Assembly: GCA_905160935.1 (NCBI GenBank)
Contig: CAJHZI010000534.1
Coordinates: 1,725,501-1,789,500, forward strand
Length of the DNA stretch: 64,000 bases
Reading direction: 5' to 3'
Source: Enchytraeus crypticus
Taxonomy: Eukaryota; Annelida; Clitellata; Enchytraeida; Enchytraeidae
Shown: positions 1 to 10,800 of the stretch, piece after piece
How the letters are laid out: each line of letters begins with the position of its first letter
Position numbering within the stretch: position 1 is the first letter of the stretch
Position numbers and translations under genes: made by a program
The notes under the pieces: generated by a model
What the model saw: the letters and a program-made list of their open reading frames with translations, nothing else
Database searches by the model: none
What the model was told of the DNA's origin: nothing

Positions 1-40
1 TATAGCTTGAACCTGCCACTTTGAAGAACACGAGAGTGTG

Positions 41-41
41 T

Positions 42-87
<46 letters not shown>

Positions 88-89
88 GA

Positions 90-129
<40 letters not shown>

Positions 130-130
130 T
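41..130. repeat. (GA)n microsatellite
   Basis: Almost pure GA dinucleotides with a few interruptions. The Arg-Glu open frame across it is only the repeat read as codons. The 131-729 stretch that follows is AT-rich and I see no gene in it. Confidence 0.95.
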
Positions 131-729
131 AAACATGCTAGCAGCTTATAATGACACAAATGAACAAAATAATGATATTTTACACTCAACACCACATGTA
201 AATAGCGTTAGATTTAAGTTCCATACAGTACTAATCCCATTAACTTACACACTACTACAAATAAACTACATACCGACTAAAAACGGTGCCTAATTTTTCA
301 ATCCGACTTCCAGCCATACCGCGATTAAATTACAATATTATTCCGATTATTTTTAATATTTAGACAAAATTACATGATAAACAGGAAACAGCTGAGTGTC
401 ATACTGTCCGGGCTTCTGTTACTTGCCTTCTGTTAATTTCGGGCACATTGCCGTAGTGTCGGGAACTAATATTTCAAATTTCTTGTACAATAATCTACGA
501 TTTAAAAACGCACGAGTCAGATTGAATCATAATTATTACATTTAAAAACATTAACCTCCAATCTGATTTATTTCATAGAAATTGAAGGCATTATAGATAT
601 ATATTTTTAAATATATATCTATATTTAAAAATTTTTCATTCTCTGTCTAAAAACTAGAGACTGCCACTAGTATTAGTACTGCTCTCGTGCAACGAAGCTG
701 GAGTACTGAAACTCCCTATTTCTAAATCT

Positions 730-1375
730 TCCCAGTTGCGAGATTGATAGATTGCAGTTCATTCAGAATTCCCTTGCACGTGCAGTCTTTCGTAGCTCCA
801 AATATTCTCATGTCACTCCAATCCTCAAGTCCTGGCACTGGCTCAAAGTTAGAGAACGCATTTTATACAAGACAGTTTCTCTAACTTTTAAGTCCATCAC
901 TATTCCCGGTAGGCCTAATAGTTACATGTCCCTTACTACAAGTGGGTCACTCTACCTCCAGGCAGTCATCTCCTAGGTCCTCTAAGTTAGTTACTCTAGA
1001 GAGACCGAGCATTCCTTCACGTAGCAAGCTGTCTAGGCGCTCCTTCCAGCATGCTGTCCCGCAGATTTGGAATTCTCTTCCTTCCACTCTGCGCACCCCC
1101 TCATATATTCCTGATCAGCCTTTCCTACTTTACGAACAGTTTCATAGACGTTTGAAAGCCTTTCTCTTTGACTTTTCCACACGTCCACGTTCGAACTGAG
1201 ACCAACACGCAAACCTCCATTCCGCTAGTACCCTTCCTTGGACTGACTACCCCGGATTTTGGCTCGCATCGTTTATGGACCTCTCACTCTGCTCATCGGC
1301 TTTGATTTGGTTCCACAGTGCTCAATGTTGTCATGGACAGCAGTAGCACCCTAATCGTTTTGTCGCTGTTGTAAA
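730..1375 (+). mobile_element. 5'-truncated CR1-like LINE copy (RT C-terminus plus 3' UTR)
   Basis: Two overlapping frames (752-976 and 942-1199) read ILKSWHWLKVRERILYKT, then SFQHAVPQIWNSLPSTLRTP, then FHRRLKAFLFDF. This is the C-terminal signature seen in many CR1/L2-type reverse transcriptases. The frame changes near 940, so the copy is broken. The 1200-1375 part is 3' UTR: the same sequence recurs in inverted orientation at 5100-5290, 6870-6950 and 38490-38640, and in direct orientation at 49420-49560, which identifies a single repeat family. No poly(A) is obvious at its 3' end. Confidence 0.8.
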
Positions 1376-1384
1376 AAAAGTAAC

Positions 1385-1560
1385 CACGCATTAAAGTGAA
1401 TCGATCAAATATAGGCCTACATGTTGATATCTATCACATTTAAAACCACATGTTTAAGTTAAATCGTTATGCAATTTAGTCAATTTTCCGTATAACAAAA
1501 TTTGTGATTGTCCGAGAGATCGTTTTACTCTCAGCTCAGAGCGGCCGAGTTTAATTCACT
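1385..1560 (-). mobile_element. SINE family B fragment
   Basis: Reverse complement of a unit seen at 11350-11510, 20590-20720, 25630-25790 and 52090-52300. In sense orientation it runs from a tRNA-like segment into gctgatctgagagyaaagtc, then cattcactggactggtaata, then a tail about gtgatagatatcaacat. Confidence 0.65.
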
Positions 1561-1717
1561 TCAAGATCTGAAGATCATTTAAAACTTCGATCATGACGTT
1601 AACTGTTTCATCTCAGTAAGGTTCTGATCAAGGGACAAGTCCCTCAGACCCCCCGAAGTTGTGGGTGCCTTCAATTGGAGTATTTGATTTACTCTAAAAT
1701 AGTTAAAGCAGTAAAAT

Positions 1718-1935
1718 AGTCTCGCGTAGACTAGTCTCGCGTAGACTATAGTCTCGTATAGACTAGTCTCGCGTAGACTAGTCTCGCGTAGACTATAGTC
1801 TCGTGTAAACTAGTCTAGCATAGACTAGTCTCGCGTAGATTAGACTCTAGTAGACCATAGTCCCATTTAGACTAGTGTTATGTAGACTACTCTCATGTAG
1901 ACTATTTCATGTAGAATAGTCTACACGAGACTACT
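1718..1935. repeat. Quasi-palindromic minisatellite
   Basis: Direct repeats of about 15-17 bp built on agtctcgcgtagacta, with decayed copies to the right (gtctcatgtagacta, gtctacacgagact). Each unit has inverted half-sites (agtcta/tagact), so the array could form cruciforms. No coding potential. Confidence 0.85.
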
Positions 1936-2390
1936 CTCAAAGATTAAAAGTCTCAATGGCATACTTTTCAGACGAAGAGACTATATCCCTGTCATCTGTC
2001 GCAAAATTCTCTACTTCCATTGAATTCACTGAATTAAATGTATGGCGTTGAAATCTACGGCAAATCATCTCTAAGGCTCCTGCGTCCACTGCACGTTTCA
2101 TGCAATAGAGTTTTGAGAACATTGCAAGGTCGAAATATATACTATAATGTGAATAGCATAACAAAATATTAGATTAGATTAGCTAATATGTGTATTTCAG
2201 CAAAGACACAAAATGCATAAACGACATACAATGCGTCAACAGCAATTCCCACATACAGTATAATGAGAGAAATATAGGTCGTCAGTGAAGATACAGAGTA
2301 TCTTATCTAGCTGACTACCGTGATAATCTTAATACTTAGAGTTCTTACCAAAGCTAGTACTTAGTAATAGTTCATAATGGAGATCATAGT

Positions 2391-3480
2391 TCATAATACA
2401 TTCAATAAAAATAACAAATCGCGTTTAATTAGACACTGGACAAGTTGATAGAAATGAGCTTGTAAATTAAATTCTATACACGTATCCTTACTTCGGCAAA
2501 ATGATAATACTGGGCACTTGTTCACTGCTAGGTTCAACTGCGATTTTGTTGACCATGCATGAATGGAGTTAAGAGATTTTTGGAGAGCAACACAATCAGA
2601 ACGCGACTTAATATCGACAAAGAATTTAGCATCATCGGCAAAAAGTAACAAGGTATTGAGCTTAGAGCAGCAGAGGTGAAAATCATTGATGTACACCCGG
2701 AAAAGTATTGGACCCAAAACACTACCCTGGGGCACACCACTGAGCACAGGAGACAATTTAGAGCAGGATTTGTTTATTCTAACCGCTTGGAATCTGTCAT
2801 TTAAAAAAGAGGAGAACCACGATAGAATTTTGCCGTTTACGTCAAATTTAGTTGATATAAAGTGTGGAAAAGAAATAGAGTTGCGTATAGTCAGGGGCGG
2901 ATCCAGGAATTTTTTAAGGGGGGGGCACAAAATTTTTTTTGAGAGTGTACATTTTTTTGCTTACGCCCCACCTTCTTCGGGACATGTGACGCAACCAGAC
3001 AAATTTGTGGGGAGGGGCTCAAAATTTGTTCACTACAGCGTTCGGATCATAGAGTGAGTGTATCCCCGTACCTTACACCCCCCCCCCCCCGCTCATACCC
3101 GTACTAAAGTCAGGGGAAAACTTCTTTCCTCCAATGCATTGGTTCAAGTGAAAATTGAGAGCTAGTGAAACGGTCAACATTTTTTGGGCCCCTTCCTTTA
3201 TACAGGGCTCCTAATATATCCTAGAAAAAAAATCGAGCTATTGGAACTGCGTTCCCTGTCGTACCCCCGCCCCCGCCTAACCACTGGCATTACTAACATA
3301 TTTACACATCGAAATTGCAATAGAAACAATGAAAATATAATTTATAAATTTTTATCGTCGGACCTAAGGGGGGGCGCCCCCCTGGATCCGCCACTGCGTA
3401 TAGTGTCGGGTAAATTATTTTTTCATAGCTTACAACCACGTAGGCTACGTTCAAGCCTTTCATACGTATATTAGTAAGTG
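2391..3480 (-). pseudogene. Truncated non-LTR reverse transcriptase, interrupted by a MITE
   Basis: The minus-strand frame encodes RT palm motifs in order: LSWFSSFLNDRFQAV, then SGVPQGSVLGPILFRVYIND, then LLLFADDAKFF (the catalytic box is F-A-D-D rather than the usual Y-A-D-D), then AWSTKSQLNLAVNKC. This order is typical of Jockey/CR1-type LINE RTs. There is no endonuclease domain in the window, so the copy is 5' truncated. Its upstream part (3405-3480) is separated from the rest by the 505-bp element at 2892-3396. The N-terminal Met-containing stretch of the open frame comes from that MITE and is not RT. Dead copy. Confidence 0.82.
2892..3396. mobile_element. hAT-type MITE with 8-bp target duplication
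   Basis: The left end reads CAGGGGCGGATCCAGG and the right end, on the other strand, CAGTGGCGGATCCAGG, giving about 16-bp terminal inverted repeats with one mismatch. The flanks carry a perfect 8-bp direct repeat, cgtatagt, at 2884-2891 and 3397-3404. An 8-bp duplication plus CAG-starting ends is the hallmark of the hAT superfamily. The 505-bp interior has no transposase, so the element is non-autonomous. Runs of G and C lie just inside both ends. Confidence 0.88.
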
Positions 3481-3544
3481 AAAAGGGAATTAAATATTAA
3501 TTTATTTAATGATCTAAAACAATAGCAACGATCATTATAGATTT

Positions 3545-3800
3545 ATTAACCGTTAAGAATTTGTTATGTAACCCCGTGTTGTGTCCGGGTTGCTCGAAGA
3601 GTAGACCAACCGTGTAGAAATGTATGTGTCGTAGAAGGCGACATAAAAACTAGATCCAAACCAACATCAGAAAGGGCATTCGGTAGGTGAGCGCCTAGGC
3701 TCCAGAAATTGCTACAAATTTAAAAGAATGGAAAAATTTAAAAAGAAGGTCTATTCGTATCCCGACCCTAGTTAAACTGGGATTTAGGGGAAGATGATGA
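3545..3800 (+). mobile_element. GAT-tailed SINE-like repeat (family D)
   Basis: Related copies lie at 23620-23917 and, in part, 27668-27800. Shared segments are gtcgtagaaggcgac, gggcattcggtaggtgagcg, agaaattgctacaaa and cgtatcccgaccctagttaa, ending in a (gat)n tail (here gatgatgatgataag). No ORF. Confidence 0.75.
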
Positions 3801-3997
3801 TGATAAGAATTGGTTATATAACGCAGGTAGAAAATTACGTCTAAATTTAAGTAAATAACATAGTACAGTAAAACTTGATATCTGACAATTTTAGCATAGA
3901 TAGACCTTTAAACATTGGAGAGGTTAAGGAGGTTATGCAGAGGAATTAAGTAGTAGCACATACAAGTATAATTGTATAGCAGCAGTAGCTTGTTATA

Positions 3998-4845
3998 TCA
4001 TTGAGGAGGACTAATGATAAGTAGACGACCTGTGTGAATCCATTCACACACAAGCAGTCGATCAGCGGATGAGTCATAGCAGAGATAATAGGGTTCCTTG
4101 AGGTCACGTGGTGTATTGACTTGACCTAGATACTTGAGGTCAGTGTCTAACAGTAGAACTCTGTTGTTATCTTGATCAGCCACAAATAAGAGTTTATTCT
4201 TATAATCGACTGCTACAGAGCTGACTTTGAGCGGCTTATCTTCATCTAATCTTTTCTCTCCAGCATAAGATTTTATGATTTCACCCTCAGCGTTTATCAA
4301 AGAGACTCCGTAGACAGATGAGCTCAACTTGTGCCAAACGATGAACTTATCACGTGACAACTGAATAGTCGGCTGCCAGGGGAAGTCTTTAACAAATCTT
4401 ATCTCACGCAGCAGTTGTCCCTCACTCGTATACAGCTCACAACCACAAGGTGATGCATTTTCATGTCTCCAGATCGTAACAAGCACATTGTGCTCGTGTG
4501 TCACTGTGATACCAAATGCCGTGTCGCTCTCGTTCATCTCCCAGCGAGTAACAGAGTCGTTGTTGTTGAGGTCAACTCTATGGATAGAGTTGAGTCTATA
4601 GTCTCTGATATAAAGAGCTTTGTTGTAGGAACAACCAGCCAAACCTCGAGGTGACGCCATAGCAGGAATGTTGATATCACGTGACGCTGTCAGACTGTGT
4701 ACGTCGTACACGTTGACTTCATCTTTATCATCTTCTAACACGAAGATCTCATCACCCACAACTGCCATTCCTATGAACTCCAGAGGCTTCTTGACTGGTA
4801 AGATCTTAACCTCAACATTAGAGCTTAGCCATGTGTCTCCAAAAG
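3998..4845 (-). CDS. NHL/six-bladed beta-propeller protein, 3'-terminal exon
   Basis: About 282 residues from the phase-1 acceptor tttgcag (4846-4852) to the stop at 3998. The frame contains repeated blades of the type x-GLAGCSYNKALYIRDY, then SIHRVDLNNN, then GITVTHEHNVLVTIW, then VSSVAVDYKNKLLFVADQDNNRVLLLDTDL. The last is a textbook NHL-repeat signature (V-A-V-D, V-A-D-x-x-N-x-R-V). Blades like these usually bind protein or other ligands. The frame stays open upstream to 4918 but has no ATG there, and the pyrimidine-rich tract before tttgcag argues that this upstream part is intron, so the N-terminus is missing. I found no convincing upstream exon between 4850 and 5980, and whether RING, B-box or signal sequences precede it cannot be seen. 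Uninterrupted frame over 848 nt supports a functional gene. Confidence 0.75.
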
Positions 4846-4904
4846 CTGCAAATAGATACAGTATGATACAGATAGGATATAATTGGAAACAATATAATCT
4901 TGTA

Positions 4905-5000
4905 CAGTGGATGTGCAAGTGCAGGGTTCAAATCCAGTGCTCTCCCAGTCACACTGCAGGCTCTAGAGCATACGGGAAACTGACGTTAAACTTGGAATTA
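4905..5000 (+). mobile_element. SINE family A-like fragment
   Basis: Contains the B-box-like gcagggttcaaatcc, a degenerate middle and the family tail gggaaactgacgttaa. Weaker match than the copies at 15453 or 19434. Confidence 0.5.
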
Positions 5001-5099
5001 ACTGTTTTTACACTGACACTACTATGCTATAATTATTTTCTGAGCGATTTTCTATTTTTTTTTAAATTATAATTCTCGACAAACATAATAATATTGATT

Positions 5100-5735
5100 G
5101 ACAAGCATAGCAACCATAATAACAACAACAGAATTAGAGTGCTACTGTCGTCCATCACAACACTGAGCATTATGGTACCAAATACAACCCAATGAGCAGC
5201 GTGTCTGGTCCGAAAACGGTGCAAGTCAAAATCCGGGAATTCAGTCCAAATAAAGAGTACTAGTGGAATGGAGGTTTAGGTATTGGTCTACATGTTAGTT
5301 CCTGTGTAATGGTTGAATAGGAGAGGTCAAAGAGAAAAGCCTTCAACCGTCTATGAAACTGTTCGTACAAAAGGAAAGGATGATCAGGAGAAGATGAGGG
5401 TGGGGGGGTGCGCAAATTGGATGGAAGAGAATTCCAGATCTATGGAGCAGTGTGCTGGAAGGAGTGCTTGGAGAGCTTTCTGTGTGAAAGAATGCTAGGT
5501 CGCTCTAAAGTGATTAACTTAAAGGACCTAGTGGATGACTGAATAGAGGATGTCAGAGAAGCTGCCTTGTAAGCAATGCGCTCTCAGACTTTGAGCCAGT
5601 GCAGAGACTTCAGAAGATGAGTCACATGAAAGTGCTTAGAGCAGCGGAAGACTGCATGTGCGAGGGAATTCTGGATGAACTACAATCTGTCGATCTCACA
5701 GCTTGGGAGATTCATTATCATCAAATTAGCAAACA
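5100..5735 (-). mobile_element. 5'-truncated CR1-like LINE copy
   Basis: Reverse-strand copy of the same family as 730-1375. Its complement reads LKSLHWLKVRERIAYKAASL, then SFQH, IWNSLPS and FHRRLKAFLFDL in interrupted frames, followed by the shared 3' UTR (5100-5290). Both copies begin at nearly the same point in the RT, suggesting related truncations. Confidence 0.78.
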
Positions 5736-6000
5736 TAGCACTATAAAATCAATTACCAAACACATTGTCCATAACATTACATAGCAAATAGGCTACAGTA
5801 TCCATAGCATTATTTAGCAAATAGAATATGCATAACGTTACATAGCAAATACAGTATCGATAGCGTAGTTCACCTATAGCATCCATAGGCCTCTTATATG
5901 AAAAATTTCTAAAAATGTTCATTAATGTCATTGGCTCCGCCTTATTGAGAAAAAAGAGCATAAGCTCTTCTCATTATGAATACTGACCGTATTTGAGATA

Positions 6001-6305
6001 TCCCAAGCTACCTTTCCTTCATCTCCTGTATTATATACAGTAATTTAATATACTGAGCTGAGGAATAATAAAGCTGAGGAAGGCAGAGGGGAAACGCCTT
6101 GTCATAAGCAGAATTCCTCAAGAACCTTGGTATGTCAATAGGAAAGTATAACTTATAGATGATTTAAAGATCCACTCGTATGTGGACATGAAGAGGAGAG
6201 CGGAAGATAGAGATGAGTGGAGGTGTTATATACCAAGGACCTGCCAGTAGGCAGTGCACTAATAGAGATAATATATACATGTATAATAATATTAAATAGG
6301 CTGCT
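6001..6305 (+). mobile_element. Short RTE-derived retroelement with 21-bp target duplication
   Basis: 305 bp flanked by a perfect 21-bp direct repeat at 5980-6000 and 6306-6326, as expected for target-primed insertion. Inside, gctgaggaaggcagaggg resembles the 5' region of the RTE copy at 58990, and 6150-6262 matches that element's 3' end (gatgatttaaaga, agtggaggygttat, acctgccagtaggcagtgca). The protein-coding middle is missing, so it is a head-plus-tail non-autonomous derivative. It sits inside the last codons of the SOCS-box gene. Confidence 0.88.
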
Positions 6306-6452
6306 ATACTGACCGTATTTGAGATACTCTTTTATCCTAGCAGGTACAGGGAGTTCATCAATAAGGTCTCTGCTCACAAGGTGTACCACCAGAGCCCGGC
6401 ACAGGTGCTGAAGTGACGGCACATCCCACGAGGGGGACATTATGTTGATCAG
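6153..6452 (-). CDS. SOCS-box protein, 3'-terminal exon, C-terminus altered by retroelement
   Basis: The minus frame reads LINIMSPSWDVPSLQHLCRA and continues to IDELPVPARIKEYLKYG. SLQHLCRALV fits the elongin B/C (BC) box consensus [APST]-L-x3-C-x3-[AILV], and ELPVP fits the LPxP core of the Cul5 box, so the product would be a substrate adaptor of a CUL5/CUL2 ubiquitin ligase, resembling SOCS, ASB or SPSB proteins. Only this exon is visible; the likely acceptor is ctatctag (6453-6460) and the substrate-binding domain is outside what I can identify. Removing the 305-bp insertion restores a frame ending KEYLKYGQYS-stop, a typical SOCS-box end. As it stands, translation runs about 57 codons into the retroelement to a stop at 6153. 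Confidence 0.75.
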   Translation of the reverse strand: MINIMSPSWDVPSLQHLCRALVVHLVSRDLIDELPVPARIKEYLKYGQYSSLFNIIIHVYIISISALPTGRSLVYNTSTHLYLPLSSSCPHTSGSLNHL

Positions 6453-6454
6453 CT

Positions 6455-7820
6455 AGATAGGGACGAAATAAAATTCTTATTTTATACAGGACATTGGCCA
6501 GAAGTTAAACTTTCCTAAGATGTTCCTGCAGCGGTTGTAAGATATTTTGGCTGCACACATGACTGATAAGATAGAGGCTGTAGGCTCAATTTCCGGAGAA
6601 ATCTATGTTATAATAGTCATATCTCCCGTGATATCTGATCAAACAAATATATCTTTATATTTCTCATACATCATTTCACATTGGAAACATTTCTACTTTA
6701 AAGACAAATGACAAAATTTATATAAATTTTCATTAAATTTATTAAATAAGGCAATGTCAATGACATCTCTTGCAGACTTTGTACAAAAAGACAACAAAAC
6801 ACCACATGATGACAACTGAATTCCACTAAAACTATTCTAATTGTTTGAGATTAGACTGACAGTTATAATGTCAATACTAATTATAACGACAATTAGAGTG
6901 CTACAGTCATCAATTACAACATCAAGCACTATATCGAGTTATGCCTGTGAGTAGACCTATGTATTATTTGGATCTGCGGCTGTCAAAGACTTGATAGAAC
7001 ACTAGAGTCTGAGTTCACCATGTTAATTTAATTCAGTTGTGAATGGAAAATTAAATCTAATGTATAATTTTGAAGTCATATGCAAGCATGTAGGTCGAAC
7101 ATCCTTCTAGTTCAGAAACTTCAGACATCGAACTTAAAGGTTTCGTTCTTTATAAGAATTACATCGCGTAAATAACTTAACTAATTTGAGAGCGTATAAA
7201 ACTTTTCTATCAAGGCATAATTTGTTTTCTTAAAAAATTCAGAGTAATCCTACTTTTACTTTCTACATTAAAGTTGGTCTACAACATTTTAGGTACTTTT
7301 TACCTTTACTTAACGCTGATAAATAGTAACTTTCGTAATACCGTTATGTGGCTCTCCCATACTAACGGGGAATTACTAACAATCGTGAGTAAATATCGAC
7401 AGCTTTTCATGCTTAATTTCAATATTTTAATACTTTAGTTTCTACCTAATACTTATTTCGAAGCAAAAAATAAACATTTGGGGATCGAATAGAGTAAAAA
7501 TTACTGGTTGTAGCTTAGATAATAATACAGGGGCTGCTGAAGGTCATCAAGCATGAACGAAACAGGTCGTTCTTTAATTGTGTACTTTAAAACGAAAATA
7601 CATAAATAGGAAATTCCAAAGTTGAAAGGCTGCGTCAAAAAAGGGCTGCTACTTTAACTTAACTTAATTATACTGGTTCATGAAGTAGTAAAGACTTGTA
7701 ACACCAGACTAGTCGTAATTTCACATCTCAATACATAGAGAATGTAAAGAAAGAACCAAGATTCACTCGTTAAGCGAACGATGGTGTGCACTTTATGGAT
7801 GACGAAAAGCCGCATGTGAA
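6455..7820. other. No gene seen; AT-rich, with a CR1 3' UTR fragment
   Basis: Only short frames. A piece near 6870-7000 (acaattagagtgctacagtc) is the inverted 3' UTR of the CR1-like family. The rest is unrecognised AT-rich sequence that may hold introns of the SOCS-box gene. Confidence 0.6.
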
Positions 7821-10800
7821 AAGGAATTCTTCTTCTTTAAGTGCCGTGCCTGTTCCAAGCCTGGGCGGTCATGGTCATATTCCTCCATATGCCTCTGTTC
7901 ATTGTTGCTCTGATCATCTCTGTTTCAGTTAACTGCATCCATTTGCTAAGACTCTTAATAAACGTCATTCGTTGTCGACCCTTGCATCTTTTTCCTTTTA
8001 TTATTCCTGTCACTACGGTATTTTCAACTATTTTGTTCCGTATAATGTGTCCGAAAAATTTCATCTGTTTTCGTCGTATTCGGTTCAAAAGGTCACGACA
8101 AGTTGACATTCTTTGTAGAACATTTTCATTTTTAATGTGGTCTTTATAAGATATAAGCAGCATTCTTCTATAGAACCACATCTCTGTTACCTCAAGTTTC
8201 GATTCCATTACAGAAGAGATTGTCCAAACTTCACTTCCATATAACAATATTGGTTGAATGTAGCATTGAAGAAGTCTTTTTTTGGTATCAATTGATAATT
8301 CATGGCTTCTAAAAATCTTTGACATTCTGTTATATGCCTCCTTAGCCATGGCTATTCTTCTGTTTATTTCCTTGTCACATTTCCCATTTTGATGAATAAG
8401 TGACCCTAAATATATGACTGATTCAACTTGTTTGACATTTTGACCTCTTACATTGATTAAGCATGGCTGTGGCATTTTTAGTTTGCTGACTGTCATGCAT
8501 TCTGTTTTCTTCATATTTATAGATAATCCACTAGCCTCACTATGATATGTTACAATATCCAACATTTCTTGAAGTTTGTCTCTCGAGTCGGCAATAAGAA
8601 CTATGTCATCAGCATAACGAATATTATTAAGATTGTATCCTCCAATTACTAATCCTTTTATTTCACTGATATTCCTCATTATATTTTCACTATATAAGTT
8701 AAAAAGATCTGGTGACATTACACAGCCTTGCCTTACTCCTCTCTTAATTTTGCAAAAGCTACTGTACTCGTTCTCATATCTCATTGCAGCTTCTTGATTC
8801 CAGTATAAATTCCTAACACTTCTTATGTCTTTGCCATCTATATCCAATTCATGAAGAAGATCAATCAATTTGCTGTGTCTAACTTTGTCAAAAGCTTTGG
8901 TATAATCAATGAAACAAAGGAATAGATCCTTATTTAATTCTATGGCTCTTTCACACAGAATTCTTAGAACGAAAATAGCATTCCTTGTACCGGAATCATC
9001 CATAAAACCATATTGCACGGGATTTATTTCAGGTCTAATTTTATTTCTCATTCTCATTAGCAGAATTCTTAAATAGATTTTAATGACTACACTCATTAGA
9101 CTTATAGTTCTGTGCAGTTCACATTCTACCGCACCAGGTTTCTTCGGTAATGCAATAAATATCGATCTCAATAGATCTTTAGGAAATTCGCCATTGTCAT
9201 AAATGTCGTTTGCTATTGACGTGATCTCTTTTACGCTAAATTCTTCCGTGGCTTGAATCATTTCTGCTGTTATGTTATCTGGTCCGCTTGCTTTGTTTCT
9301 TTTTAATTTCCTAATGGCATATCTAACTTCGTCTTCTAAGATTTTAGGACCTGCTATTTCTTTAGTTATTTCTGGAAGCTCCATTCGATTATCTTTAAAA
9401 AGGTCATCGATATACTCTGACCATCTATCAAGTATATCTTTCTTTGTCATGAGAATATCTCCATTCTTAGCCTTGATGCATTTACTATGTGAGCAATTAG
9501 ATTTCCGATTAGTTATTTCATTTATCTCTTTGTACATTTTCCTTGTGTCTGTAAATTTCATCTTTTCAATCTCATCACATCTTTTGTTTAACCACTCTTC
9601 CTTTTCATGTTTGCAAAGTTTCTTTATTGCATTGTTCGAAACTCTATACTCCATACTTTCTCTATCTTTAATCTTTTGTCGTTCTTTCATTAATTGTAAA
9701 ATGTTCTGATTTATCCATTTAGTTTTCCTTTGCATATTCTTTTCTGGGATGATTTCATTTGCTGTTACTACTAATGCATTTTTGAAATTATCCCATTTGT
9801 TGTTGATGTTATTCAGACCATCATTTTCTGCCAATACTTGGAATCTATTTTGAACTTCTACTTTATATCTATATTGAATAGTTTGATCTTTTATTAGAGT
9901 GGAGAAATCTTGTACTAATGTTCTCTCTTTTCTTTCAATCTTTTTTAATTTTATAAGTATATTGCAAATTACTGGAATATGGTCTGAGTCACAGTCTGCA
10001 CCTGGATAAGTTTTGCAATTTCTGATTGAATTACGAAATCTTTCGTTGATAGTTATGTAATCGATTTGATTTCTTATTTTATCTCCAGGACTCTTCCAAG
10101 TATATCTTCTCCTTTTGTGCTGTTTGTACCATGTGTTAGCTATTATTTGATTGTGGCTTTGGCACCAATTAATGAATCTTTCTCCTCGTTCATTCCTCTT
10201 GCCGAGGCCATATTTTCCAACTATATTTCCATATTGCTCTTCTCCAACTTTGGCATTCATATCTCCCATTATAATTAAGATTTCTTGGCTTTTGCATTGT
10301 GATTTTGCTGTTTCTAAATCGTCATAAAATCGCTCGATTTCTTCTTCCTCACATTGGGCTGTGGGAGCATATACCTGAACAATATTCATTACGAAATGGC
10401 GTGTTCTGATTTTCAACAACATCATTCGATCCGAAATAGCCCAATGGCCATCAACACATTTTGATGTGATGCTATCTGTTATTATAGCCACTCCATTAAT
10501 ATGTTGAACACCACCTGAATAATACATCGTAAAACCATCCTGATTAACCCTGCCTGATCCAATCCATCTTGTTTCACACATACCCATGATGTTCACTTTG
10601 AGTCTCTTCATTTCTTGAATTATGTTACTGAATTTTCCTGCCTGGTACAGCGTTCGTACATTCCATGTACCTAAGCGTGTGTATCTTTCTATTTTATTAC
10701 ATTTACCTACTTGGTTACTTGATTTATCCAATTCCGAGACAGCCGTTGGATGACGGTCCAGTTTCCCCTGTCTTACACAAGATTCTGTACCGAGCGAGGT

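Noticed and set aside
21-293. Arg-Glu-rich 90-codon frame
   Set aside because: Reads through the (GA)n tract; no homology or splice context.
3998-6452. SOCS-box exon spliced to the NHL propeller exon as a fusion E3 adaptor
   Set aside because: Phases would match (phase 1 to phase 1), but removing the retroelement with its 21-bp duplication restores a natural stop after the SOCS box, so they are better read as two genes.
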